A stretch of DNA of 18,686 bases from Firmicutes bacterium AM31-12AC (GTDB lineage Bacteria; Bacillota; Clostridia; Lachnospirales; Lachnospiraceae). Where the stretch lies: assembly GCA_003480425.1 (NCBI GenBank), contig QUJA01000046.1, positions 1-18,686 of the forward strand. The letters are read 5' to 3'. The notes below the pieces were generated by a model, which was not told the DNA's origin, made no database searches, and worked only from the letters and a program-made list of their open reading frames with translations. A program made the translations under genes and the position numbers. This document shows, piece after piece, positions 7,981 through 15,154 of this stretch (position 1 is the stretch's first letter; each line of letters opens with the position of its first letter).

Positions 7981-8907
7981 ATGATTAATAAACTTATTGA
8001 GAACATTAAAAAGACAAATGCACCAATCGTAGTAGGACTGGATCCAATGTTGAATTACATTCCGGAGCATGTACAGAAAAAAGCATTTGCTGAATATGGG
8101 GAAACTTTAGAAGGTGCCGCAGAAGCAATCTGGCAGTTCAATAAGGAAATCGTGGATAAAACATATGATTTGATTCCAGCTGTAAAGCCACAGATCGCAA
8201 TGTACGAGCAGTTTGGTATTCCTGGACTTGTGGCATTCAAAAAAACAGTAGATTATTGTAAATCAAAAGGCCTGGTTGTAATCGGAGACATCAAACGTGG
8301 AGATATCGGTTCTACTTCAGCTGCATATGCAGTAGGACATATCGGTAAAGTTAAAGTTGGAAGCAAAGAATTTACTCCATTTGATGAAGATTTTGTAACA
8401 GTCAATCCATATCTTGGATCTGACGGAGTAAAACCTTTCGTTGAAGTATGTAAAGAAGAGAAGAAAGGCCTCTTTATCCTTGTTAAAACTTCAAATCCAT
8501 CCAGTGGAGAATTCCAGGATCGTCTTGTAGACGGACGTCCGCTCTATGAACTGGTAGGCGAAAAAGTAGCAGAGTGGGGAGCTGACTGCATGGGTGATGA
8601 GTACAGCTATATCGGAGCTGTTGTCGGAGCAACATATCCGGAGATGGGTAAAGCACTTCGTAAAGTAATGCCAAAATCTTACATTCTTGTACCTGGATAC
8701 GGTGCACAGGGCGGACAGGGAAAAGACCTTGTACATTTCTTTAATGAAGATGGACTTGGCGCAATTGTAAACTCTTCTCGTGGAATTATTGCAGCTTATA
8801 AACAGGAAGCATATGCAAAATTCGGAGCTGAAAACTTTGGTGATGCATCTCGTGCAGCAGTAGAAGCAATGGTTGCTGATATCCAGGGAGCACTTGCGAA
8901 CAGATAA
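7981..8907 (+). CDS. pyrF: Orotidine 5'-phosphate decarboxylase (class 2)
   Basis: This enzyme decarboxylates OMP to UMP, the last step of de novo pyrimidine synthesis, in the cytosol. The 308-residue length and sequence fit the longer class 2 type. The catalytic DxKxxD signature is DIKRGD (D103, K105, D108). Phosphate-binding elements are VPGYGAQGGQG (237-247) and R267 in NSSRGII. AGGAGG at 7969-7974 lies 6 bp before the ATG. It is the first gene of pyrF-pyrK-pyrD, with 11 bp to pyrK. The gene appears intact. Confidence 0.96.
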   Translation: MINKLIENIKKTNAPIVVGLDPMLNYIPEHVQKKAFAEYGETLEGAAEAIWQFNKEIVDKTYDLIPAVKPQIAMYEQFGIPGLVAFKKTVDYCKSKGLVVIGDIKRGDIGSTSAAYAVGHIGKVKVGSKEFTPFDEDFVTVNPYLGSDGVKPFVEVCKEEKKGLFILVKTSNPSSGEFQDRLVDGRPLYELVGEKVAEWGADCMGDEYSYIGAVVGATYPEMGKALRKVMPKSYILVPGYGAQGGQGKDLVHFFNEDGLGAIVNSSRGIIAAYKQEAYAKFGAENFGDASRAAVEAMVADIQGALANR

Positions 8908-8918
8908 GGAGAGTTAAG

Positions 8919-9701
8919 ATGACAAAGCAGAAAGAACAGGCATTGGTAGTATCACAGGAGCAGCTTGCAGATGGAATCTTCAGTATGTGGATCCAGACAA
9001 AAGCAGCCGATACAGCAAAGCCGGGACAGTTTATTTCAATGTATACAAACGATGGAAGCAAGTTGCTTCCTCGTCCAATCAGTATCTGTGAGATTGATGC
9101 GGTAAATGGACGTCTTCGTGTTGTATATCGTGTGACAGGAGAGAATACAGGAACAGAGCAGTTTTCAAAGCTGGAAGCGGGAGATACAATTCCTGTTGTC
9201 GGACCTTTGGGAAATGGATTCCCTTATGAGAAGGCAGCTGGCAAGAAAGTATTTCTTATGGGTGGAGGAATTGGAGTTCCACCGATTCTTGAGCTTGCAA
9301 AACAGATGGAATGCGAGAAAAAACAGATTGTTGTAGGATATCGTGATGCACAGACATTTTTAAAAGAAGAGTTTGAACAAAACGGAGAAGTTTATATTTC
9401 CACAGAAGATGGAAGTGTAGGAACAAAAGGGAATGTTATGGATGCAATTCGAGAGAATGCTCTGGATGCGGACATGATCTATGCCTGTGGACCGACACCG
9501 ATGCTTCGTGCAATCAAAGCATATGCAGAAGAAAACAATATCGAATGCTACATTTCACTGGAAGAGCGTATGGCATGCGGAATCGGAGCATGTCTCGCAT
9601 GTGTATGTAAGTCGAAAGAGAAAGATCATCACAGCAATGTAAATAACAAACGAATCTGTAAGGATGGTCCGGTATTCTTATCTACGGAGGTGGAAATCTA
9701 A
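8919..9701 (+). CDS. pyrK: Dihydroorotate dehydrogenase B, electron transfer subunit
   Basis: This 260-residue iron-sulfur flavoprotein passes electrons from dihydroorotate, via PyrD, to NAD+. The ferredoxin-reductase-like fold shows the FAD-binding RPISIC (52-57), the nucleotide-binding GGGIGVPP (115-122) and the CGPTPML motif (190-196). The [2Fe-2S] cluster ligands are C220, C225, C228 and C247. The gap between the third and fourth cysteine (18 residues) seems a little long for the family as I recall it. AAGGAGA lies just before the ATG. The stop overlaps the pyrD start by one base (TAATG), as fits subunits made in equal amounts. Confidence 0.95.
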   Translation: MTKQKEQALVVSQEQLADGIFSMWIQTKAADTAKPGQFISMYTNDGSKLLPRPISICEIDAVNGRLRVVYRVTGENTGTEQFSKLEAGDTIPVVGPLGNGFPYEKAAGKKVFLMGGGIGVPPILELAKQMECEKKQIVVGYRDAQTFLKEEFEQNGEVYISTEDGSVGTKGNVMDAIRENALDADMIYACGPTPMLRAIKAYAEENNIECYISLEERMACGIGACLACVCKSKEKDHHSNVNNKRICKDGPVFLSTEVEI

Positions 9702-10603
9702 TGAATATGAAAGTGAATATTGCAGGTGTAGAATGGAAGAATCCGGTTACAGTTGCATCCGGAACCTTTGGTTCAGGAGCAGAGTATTCTGATTTTGTAG
9801 ATTTGAATAAGCTGGGAGCTGTCACAACAAAAGGTGTGGCAAATGTTCCTTGGGCGGGAAATGCAACTCCGAGAGTAGCAGAGACTCCAAGCGGAATGAT
9901 GAATGCGATCGGTCTGCAAAATCCGGGTATCGAATTATTCTGTGAAAGAGATATTCCATATCTTAAGCAGTTTGATACAAAGATTATTGTCAACGTTTGT
10001 GGACATGCACCGGAAGAATATCTGGCAGTTGTAGAGCGTCTGGCAGATGAGCCAATCGATATGATGGAAATCAACATCTCATGTCCAAACGTTAACGCAG
10101 GTTTCCTTGCTTTTGGACAGGATGCACGTAATGTGGAAGAGTTGACAGCACAGATCAAAAAACTTGCAAAGCAGCCGGTTATTATGAAACTGACTCCAAA
10201 CGTGACAGATATTACAGAGATTGCAAAGGCAGCAGAAGCCGGTGGGGCGGATGCAGTGTCACTGATCAATACATTGACAGGTATGAAGATTGATATCAAT
10301 CGAAAAACATTTGCGGTAGCAAATAAAACAGGTGGTGTATCAGGTCCGGCAGTACATCCAATCGCAGTGCGTATGGTATATCAGGTTGCTCAGGCAGTTC
10401 AGATCCCAATCATCGGAATGGGCGGTATCGCATCAGCAGAAGATGCAATTGAGATGATCCTCGCAGGTGCAAGTGCAGTGTCTGTGGGAACAGCAAACTT
10501 CTACAATCCGACAATTACAATGGATGTTGTAGAGGGCATCGAGCAGTACATGAAGAAAAATGGATTCGAGTCCGTAGCAGATATGGTAGGAATCGTAAAA
10601 TAG
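9701..10603 (+). CDS. pyrD: Dihydroorotate dehydrogenase B, catalytic subunit
   Basis: This 300-residue FMN subunit of class 1B dihydroorotate dehydrogenase oxidises dihydroorotate to orotate together with PyrK. The active-site cysteine is C128 in NISCPN, which marks class 1 rather than the serine-using class 2. FMN/substrate elements include ASGTFGSG (19-26), LTPNVTD (164-170), VSGPAVHP (213-220) and GMGGI (239-243). GGAGG at 9686-9690 supports this start. The stop codon TAG (10601-10603) is also the first three bases of the adjoining hairpin repeat (TAGAACC). pyrE, often next in relatives, does not follow. Confidence 0.96.
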   Translation: MNMKVNIAGVEWKNPVTVASGTFGSGAEYSDFVDLNKLGAVTTKGVANVPWAGNATPRVAETPSGMMNAIGLQNPGIELFCERDIPYLKQFDTKIIVNVCGHAPEEYLAVVERLADEPIDMMEINISCPNVNAGFLAFGQDARNVEELTAQIKKLAKQPVIMKLTPNVTDITEIAKAAEAGGADAVSLINTLTGMKIDINRKTFAVANKTGGVSGPAVHPIAVRMVYQVAQAVQIPIIGMGGIASAEDAIEMILAGASAVSVGTANFYNPTITMDVVEGIEQYMKKNGFESVADMVGIVK

Positions 10604-10759
10604 AACCAAGAACCAGTTGGGGACGGAGTTTTCCGGCTTTTTTGCTAGAACCAGTTGGGGACGGAGAAAAGTGGCTTTTGAGAGCCAATTTTCTCCGTCC
10701 CTTTTGGCTTTTCCTTGCAAAAAAAAGCCGGAAAACTCCGTCCCTTTTTGGCTTTTTTT
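10604..10759 (+). repeat. Composite GGGACGG hairpin repeat R2 (element within element), probable pyr terminator
   Basis: The outer stem pairs about 10613-10645 (CCAGTTGGGGACGGAG..., then TTTTCCGGCTTTTTTGC) with 10717-10752 (GCAAAAAAAAGCCGGAAAAC, then TCCGTCCCTTTTTGGC). Its apex is occupied by a second complete hairpin with the same GGGGACGGAG/CTCCGTCCC ends. After the outer right arm comes TTTTTTT (10753-10759), so it can end pyr operon transcription. The head module is partly repeated (GAACCAAGAACC, 10603-10614). Confidence 0.8.
10646..10714 (+). repeat. Inner GGGACGG hairpin inserted in the loop of R2
   Basis: It starts with TAGAACCAGTTGGGGACGG, the same head as the outer copy. GGGGACGGAGAAAAGTGGCT (10657-10676) pairs with AGCCAATTTTCTCCGTCCC (10683-10701). 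TTGC stands on both sides (10642-10645 and 10715-10718), as expected for a 4 bp target duplication at the apex of the outer hairpin. Confidence 0.65.
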
Positions 10760-10769
10760 AAAAGAATAC

Positions 10770-10798
10770 TTGCAAATTTATACAAAAATATGTATACT
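10770..10798 (+). promoter_or_regulatory. Promoter of the PLP-enzyme pair
   Basis: TTGCAA (10770-10775, 4 of 6) and TATACT (10793-10798, 5 of 6) are 17 bp apart, just past the R2 T run. The leader would be about 50 nt, too short for a SAM riboswitch or T-box. Confidence 0.5.
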
Positions 10799-10856
10799 AA
10801 ATGCAATTCAATAAACCTACCGAAATGGTATGGAAATAGAATCTGGAGGACATAAC

Positions 10857-12005
10857 ATGGGAAGAGAGATAGAGACAAAATGTATTCATTTAGAATCGGA
10901 AGAAGACTGTATAAAGAATTATGGCGCAATTAGTTATCCGATTTACCAGACAGCAACCTATGCACATCCGGGTGTGGAACAAAGTACAGGATATGATTAC
11001 AGCAGACTTCAGAATCCGACAAGGGAACATCTGGAGAAAATTATTGCAACACTGGAAAATGGAAACGATGCATTTGCATTTTCATCCGGAATGGCAGCAA
11101 TTACGATGGCAATGGAGCTGTTCAAACCAGGAGACCACCTGATCGTCGATTCAGATTTGTATGGTGGAAGCATCCGGCTGTTTCGCAATGTATCAGAAAA
11201 AAACGGAATTACATTTTCAAGAGTAGATTGTTACAAAGAAGATGTAGAAGCTTATGTTCAGGATAATACAAAAGCAATTTACATCGAAACTCCGACTAAT
11301 CCAATGATGAATGTAACCGATATTCGGAAGATGGCAGAGATTGCAAAAAAATACAAGCTATTATTAATCGTTGACAATACATTTCTATCTCCGTATTTTC
11401 AAAATCCGTTGGAGTTGGGAGCAGATATCGTAATTCACAGTGGGACAAAATATCTTGGCGGACATAATGATACGCTGGCAGGATTTCTTGTGACAAAGAG
11501 CGAAGAAATCAGTGAAAGATTCCGTTTTTTGATTAAAACAACCGGAGCAGGACTGGCACCATTTGACAGTTGGCTGATTTTAAGAGGGGTAAAGACGCTT
11601 GGACTTCGTATGGAACGAGCACAGGAAAATGCGATTGAAATTGCAAAATGGTTAAAGACGCAGCCCGCAGTTACCAAAGTCATTTACCCGGGCTTAGAGG
11701 AGCATCCGGGACATGAAATTATGAAAAAGCAGGCGAGAGGATTTGGCGCAATGCTGACGTTCCAGCTTAGGAGCAAAGAGGACGCATTTACAATATTAGA
11801 AAAGGTACGATTGATCCAGTATGCAGAAAGCCTCGGAGGAGTAGAAACCTTGATTACATATCCTACAACACAGACACACGCAGATGTACCGGAGGAAATC
11901 CGCATAAAAAACGGAATTACCGATGCAACACTTCGTTTGTCTGTCGGAATCGAGAATATCAAAGATTTGCTGGAAGAGTTGGAGCGTGTGTTTGGGGAGC
12001 TGTGA
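10857..12005 (+). CDS. Cys/Met metabolism PLP-dependent enzyme (cystathionine gamma-synthase / C-S lyase family)
   Basis: This 382-residue fold-type I PLP enzyme of the MetB/MetC/methionine gamma-lyase group cleaves or forms C-S bonds of cysteine, cystathionine or homocysteine in the cytosol. The PLP lysine is K198 in HSGTKYLGGHND. YDYSR (47-51), SSGMAAI (77-83, phosphate cup), DNTF (173-176) and SLGGVETLI also match the family. I cannot separate cystathionine gamma-synthase from gamma- or beta-lyase by eye. The frame is open from 10830, but ATG 10857 has CTGGAGGA 6 bp before it. Only 39 bp separate it from the MalY/PatB gene, so they are one operon. With the cysteine importer downstream this points to sulfur amino acid use. 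Confidence 0.9.
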   Translation: MGREIETKCIHLESEEDCIKNYGAISYPIYQTATYAHPGVEQSTGYDYSRLQNPTREHLEKIIATLENGNDAFAFSSGMAAITMAMELFKPGDHLIVDSDLYGGSIRLFRNVSEKNGITFSRVDCYKEDVEAYVQDNTKAIYIETPTNPMMNVTDIRKMAEIAKKYKLLLIVDNTFLSPYFQNPLELGADIVIHSGTKYLGGHNDTLAGFLVTKSEEISERFRFLIKTTGAGLAPFDSWLILRGVKTLGLRMERAQENAIEIAKWLKTQPAVTKVIYPGLEEHPGHEIMKKQARGFGAMLTFQLRSKEDAFTILEKVRLIQYAESLGGVETLITYPTTQTHADVPEEIRIKNGITDATLRLSVGIENIKDLLEELERVFGEL

Positions 12006-12044
12006 GCAGATAAAATGATTGAAAGAAAAGGGATGGTAGATATT

Positions 12045-13223
12045 ATGGCAGAAAGAAATCTGAATTTTGACAAAATAATAGACCGAAGAAATACAAGATG
12101 TTTAAAATATGATTTCGCAGTTGAGCGGAACATGCCGGCGGATGTGTTACCTCTTTGGGTAGCAGATATGGATTTTGAGACATCTTCTTATATAGAAGAT
12201 GCCATAATCGAACGTGCAAAGCATGCAATTTACGGATATAGCGAGGTGAAGACGCCATATTTTGATATTTTGAAAAAATGGATGCAGAAACATCACGATT
12301 GGGATATTCAGAGAAAATGGCTCGTCAAAACGCCGGGAGTCGTATTTGCCCTGGCAATGGCTGTAAAAGCTTATACAGAACCGGGAGATGCTGTTTTAAT
12401 CCAGCAGCCGGTTTATTATCCGTTTTCAGAAGTTATCGTGGATAACGGAAGAAGAGTGGTAAGCAATACATTATATCTTGGAGAAGATAATCGCTATCAT
12501 ATAGATTTCGAAGATTATGAGCAGAAAATCGTAGAGAACCAGATCAAATTATTCTTCTTATGCAATCCACATAATCCGGTGGGAAGAGTCTGGACAAAAG
12601 AAGAACTTACAAGACTTGGAGATATTTGCGTCAAGCATCATGTGACAGTTGTAAGTGATGAAATCCATGAAGATTTTGTATTCAAAGGGAAACATCAGGT
12701 TTTTGCAAATGTTAAGAAAGAATACGAAGAGATTACAGTAACCTGCACTGCGCCTAGTAAGACATTTAACATTGCCAGTCTGATGATATCTAATATTCTG
12801 ATTCCAAATCCAGAATTAAAAAGAAAATTTAAACATCAAATGGATGCAGCAGGTATCAGCCAGCTAAATGTATTAGGGCTGGTGGCGTGTGAAGCAGCCT
12901 ACGAGCATGGCGAAGAATGGTATCAGGCAATGCATGCTTATGTAAAAGCAAATATTGAATTCGTAAAACAGTATGTCGAAGAACAGCTTTCAGGCGTGAA
13001 GATGGTGGAGCATGAAGGCACCTACCTTGTATGGCTGGACTTTAGAGGAACTGGGCTTGGCGTGGAAGAACTGGATGATAAGATTATTAATCAGGCGAAG
13101 CTGTGGCTGGATAGTGGGAAGATATTCGGAAGTTGCGGAGAAGGGTTCCAGAGGATTAATGTGGCGTGTCCGCGGAAGGTGTTGGAGGAAGCGATGGATA
13201 GGATTAAGAATGTGGTGGGGTAA
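12045..13223 (+). CDS. patB: MalY/PatB family C-S lyase (aminotransferase fold)
   Basis: This 392-residue PLP enzyme is of the MalY/PatB type. It removes sulfur from cystathionine or cysteine S-conjugates, giving pyruvate, ammonia and a thiol. The signatures are DRRNTRCLKYD (13-23), the PLP-site PHNP (175-178) within CNPHNPVGR, D205 in SDEIHEDF, and the Schiff-base lysine K239 in APSKTFNIASL. Start choice: ATG 12045 gives the normal family N-terminus; 12033 is possible with AAGGGA closer. The last 47 codons differ from the rest: 27 end in G and all lysines are AAG, while upstream AAA dominates. The gene stops 12 bp before repeat element A. With the preceding gene it could run transsulfuration or cysteine breakdown. 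Confidence 0.9.
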   Translation: MAERNLNFDKIIDRRNTRCLKYDFAVERNMPADVLPLWVADMDFETSSYIEDAIIERAKHAIYGYSEVKTPYFDILKKWMQKHHDWDIQRKWLVKTPGVVFALAMAVKAYTEPGDAVLIQQPVYYPFSEVIVDNGRRVVSNTLYLGEDNRYHIDFEDYEQKIVENQIKLFFLCNPHNPVGRVWTKEELTRLGDICVKHHVTVVSDEIHEDFVFKGKHQVFANVKKEYEEITVTCTAPSKTFNIASLMISNILIPNPELKRKFKHQMDAAGISQLNVLGLVACEAAYEHGEEWYQAMHAYVKANIEFVKQYVEEQLSGVKMVEHEGTYLVWLDFRGTGLGVEELDDKIINQAKLWLDSGKIFGSCGEGFQRINVACPRKVLEEAMDRIKNVVG

Positions 13224-13235
13224 GGAGTTATCAGG

Positions 13236-13251
13236 TTGCTATTTAATTCAC
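13236..13251 (+). repeat. Left terminal inverted repeat of copy A
   Basis: TTGCTATTTAATTCAC, 12 bp past the patB stop. It matches the right end (reverse strand of 14167-14182) at 15 of 16 bases and the start of copy B (18062-18077) at 14 of 16. Confidence 0.6.
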
Positions 13252-13256
13252 TGGGT

Positions 13257-13502
13257 GGCAATACGTTCCTTACAAAAAAATGATATAAGAATTCTTGCTC
13301 AGATTCCATGAGCGGGTGACACATACGAGCGTAAATTTTTGCTAAAAACAAATGAATTTGAACTCAAACTTGCTGCTATGCAGCTTCAAACATGTTCGTT
13401 CAAATTCATTAACACAAAAATTTACGCTCTAAGTGTCTCCTACGCTCACTCCATATTCGCTCGAATTTCTTATATCAATTTTTTGTAAGTAATGTATTGG
13501 CT
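13257..13502. repeat. Large imperfect palindrome (about 118 bp arms)
   Basis: The arms centre on GCTGC-TAT-GCAGC (13372-13384). Moving out, AATGAATTTGAAC, GAGCGTAAATTTTTG, TGATATAAGAA, CTTACAAAAAA and CAATAC recur in each arm in inverted order, with mismatches and small gaps between. The right-arm sequence reappears on the opposite strand at 18605-18686, where copy B runs out of the window. As RNA or extruded DNA it would make a long hairpin. Confidence 0.75.
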
Positions 13503-13572
13503 CAGTCCATGAAGTGAGTGAACTTGAGGAATATTGAGTAATATCTGCGATAGTGGATTTTCGGAAATTGAA

Positions 13573-13980
13573 GATGCAAAATTTTGATGGGGAGCATCCG
13601 CAAAGTATTGAAAGAGCTAGGATGCGTAATTTTACTGGGGAGCATCCGCAAGGCATAGAAAGAGCAAGTAGAGGATGCAGAATTTCAATGAGAAGCATCC
13701 TCATGTTATCAAAAACGTGGGATGTAGATGCAAAATTTGCGAAGGAAGTATCCTCAAATTCCAGAAAAGGCAAGATGTAGATGCAATTTATACATGACAG
13801 GCAGGCTGAAAAGTATCTGCAAGCTCAAAGAAAAGCAAGTTGCAGATACATTGGTCAAGAAAAGAGCATCTGCAACAGCAAATATTAAGGTCTTGCAGAT
13901 ATATCGGCCTAAAAAAGAGCATCTGCAACAGCGAATATTAAGCCAGTGCAGATACAACGGTTGCCACAAAGGCATCTGCA
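13573..13980 (+). repeat. Array of eight ~53 bp dyad units (copy A)
   Basis: Left arms GATGC/GATAC/GATAT start at 13573, 13621, 13674, 13727, 13780, 13845, 13899 and 13952. Right arms GCATC/GTATC start 21 bp later in six units, 22 bp later in the sixth and 33 bp later in the fifth. Start-to-start steps are 48, 53, 53, 53, 65, 54 and 53. In the last three units the arms extend to GCAGATRC/GCATCTGC. Units are similar but not identical, so this is not a CRISPR. The 21 and 53 bp distances are close to 2 and 5 helical turns. Confidence 0.8.
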
Positions 13981-14070
13981 CAAGCAAATAACCCCATGAT
14001 ATAGATACATCAGACACCAGAAAAGTAAATCCCTCATCGCTCCACCTATTTCAACCACGGTACACCACAA

Positions 14071-14155
14071 AGCAAGAAAAAGACTATGCAATTCAGCGAA
14101 TTGGAGTCGGGCTTGCCCGAAGAAGCTGAGCAGGAGTGCATAGTCTTTTCTTGCT
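14071..14155. other. Long stem-loop near the right end of copy A
   Basis: 14071-14090 (AGCAAGAAAAAGACTATGCA) pairs with 14137-14155 with one bulged A. Inside, TTCAGC pairs with GCTGAG, and the apex TCGGG-CTTG-CCCGA is a GC-rich hairpin. There is no T run after it, so it is not a standard terminator. Copy B lacks this sequence, so it may be an addition to copy A or older flanking sequence. Confidence 0.6.
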
Positions 14156-14166
14156 TAGAGACCGTC

Positions 14167-14182
14167 GTGAACTAAATAGCAA
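14167..14182 (-). repeat. Right terminal inverted repeat of copy A
   Basis: It reads TTGCTATTTAGTTCAC on the minus strand and lies 35 bp before the -35 box of the importer operon. Confidence 0.6.
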
Positions 14183-14217
14183 ACGCAAAACTTTTTGAAA
14201 AAAACACATAAAACCTA

Positions 14218-14246
14218 TTGACATAGTAGGTAGAGGGGTATATAAT
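14218..14246 (+). promoter_or_regulatory. Consensus promoter of the cysteine importer operon with possible operator
   Basis: TTGACA (14218-14223) and TATAAT (14241-14246) are both perfect and 17 bp apart. The dyad ACCTA-N9-TAGGT (14213-14231) straddles the -35 box and could bind a repressor. The leader is only about 25 nt, leaving no room for a riboswitch or T-box. Confidence 0.85.
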
Positions 14247-14278
14247 TCGTACCATCAACAAAAAAGGAGAGAGAAAAC

Positions 14279-15154
14279 ATGAAAAACTTGAAAAAAACAT
14301 TAGCACTGACATTAGCATTTACATTAGCAGTTGGAGCAACTGCTTGTGGTAGTTCCAAGGATTCAGCTGATTCATCGGATAAAGCATCTTCAGGGAAGGA
14401 AGTGTATCGTACACTCGATGAAATCAAAAAATCTGGAGAGATTAACATCGGAGTATTCTCAGACAAAAACCCATTTGGTTATGTAGATGAGAATGGAGAA
14501 TATCAGGGATATGATATTTATTTTGCAAATAGACTGGGAGAGGATTTAGGAGTTGATGTAAACTTTGTATCCACAGAGGCAGCCAACCGAATTGAATATC
14601 TTCAGACAGGTAAGGTTGATGTGATTTTGGCAAACTTTACAGTAACAGATGAGCGTGCAGAAGAAGTTGATTTTGCACTTCCATACATGAACGTATCACT
14701 CGGTGTTGTATCAAGAGATGACAACGTAATCGAGAGCCTGGATAACTGGAATGAAGACGACTCAATCATCGTAATTTCCGGAACAACAGCAGAGACATAT
14801 TTACATGAGAATTATCCGGACATCCCACTTCAGAAGTTTGATTCTTATGCAACAGCAAAAGAAGCATTTGAAAATGGTACATCAGTAGCTTGGGCAAATG
14901 ATAATACAGAGGTTATCGCATTTGCACTTCAGAATAAAGGCTACACAGTAGGAATTCCAAATCTTGGAAGCGCAGACAGTATTGCACCTGCTGTAACAAA
15001 AGGAAATGACACATTATTAGATTGGATCAACGGAGAAATCGAATCATTAGGTGAAGAGAATTTCTTCCATGCAGATTATGAAGCAACATTAAAAGATACT
15101 TATGGTACAGACTATGAGGACAGCTTAGTTGTAGAAGGTGGAAAGACAGAGTAA
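14279..15154 (+). CDS. ABC importer substrate-binding lipoprotein, CjaA-like (cysteine/cystine)
   Basis: This 291-residue lipoprotein has a signal peptide and lipobox LAVGATAC with lipid-anchored C23, followed by a Ser/Asp/Lys-rich linker (to about 40). The mature protein is a family 3 periplasmic-type binding domain anchored on the outer face of the membrane. INIGVFSDKNPFGYVDENGEYQGYDI, continued by STEAANRIEYL and ILANFTVTDERAEEVDFALPYM, with the end VVEGGK, closely follows my recollection of the Campylobacter cysteine-binding protein CjaA. AANR (101-104) and R126 are in the amino-acid-binding positions of this fold. Cysteine or cystine is the likely ligand, supported by the two C-S enzymes upstream. 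AAGGAGAG precedes the ATG. A 120 bp gap separates it from the first permease. Confidence 0.9.
   Translation: MKNLKKTLALTLAFTLAVGATACGSSKDSADSSDKASSGKEVYRTLDEIKKSGEINIGVFSDKNPFGYVDENGEYQGYDIYFANRLGEDLGVDVNFVSTEAANRIEYLQTGKVDVILANFTVTDERAEEVDFALPYMNVSLGVVSRDDNVIESLDNWNEDDSIIVISGTTAETYLHENYPDIPLQKFDSYATAKEAFENGTSVAWANDNTEVIAFALQNKGYTVGIPNLGSADSIAPAVTKGNDTLLDWINGEIESLGEENFFHADYEATLKDTYGTDYEDSLVVEGGKTE

Larger units (their letters stand above)
13236..14182 (+). mobile_element. Repeat element copy A: non-coding, MITE-like, with terminal inverted repeats
   Basis: This ~947 bp region has no credible gene. Ends are inverted: TTGCTATTTAATTCAC at 13236-13251 and, on the other strand, TTGCTATTTAGTTCAC at 14167-14182 (15 of 16). 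In order it holds a ~245 bp imperfect palindrome (13257-13502), a linker, an array of eight ~53 bp units (13573-13980) and a stem-loop (14071-14155). A second copy occurs inverted from 18062. No transposase is present and I see no clear target duplication at the outer ends. Mobility is therefore inferred from copy number and ends. Short frames inside it follow the tandem repeats and lack ribosome binding sites. Confidence 0.65.

Noticed and set aside
10799..10856. SAM riboswitch or T-box before the PLP-enzyme operon
   Set aside because: The leader from the likely promoter is about 50 nt, too short for either, and no conserved core is seen.
10617..10929. Open frames across the R2 repeat on both strands (65 and 94 codons)
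   Set aside because: They translate the palindromic repeat and share its inverted symmetry; no ribosome binding site or family likeness.
13573..13980. CRISPR array
   Set aside because: Units are imperfect along their whole length, the conserved parts are two dyad arms rather than one constant repeat, spacers are related to each other, and no cas genes are present.
13429..14017. Open frames of 75-114 codons inside copy A, and 85 codons at 18256-18513 in copy B, with related peptides in the matching frame
   Set aside because: The similarity follows from nucleotide homology of the arrays. The frames lack ribosome binding sites, repeat with the 53 bp unit and look like random hydrophobic/cysteine-rich translations.
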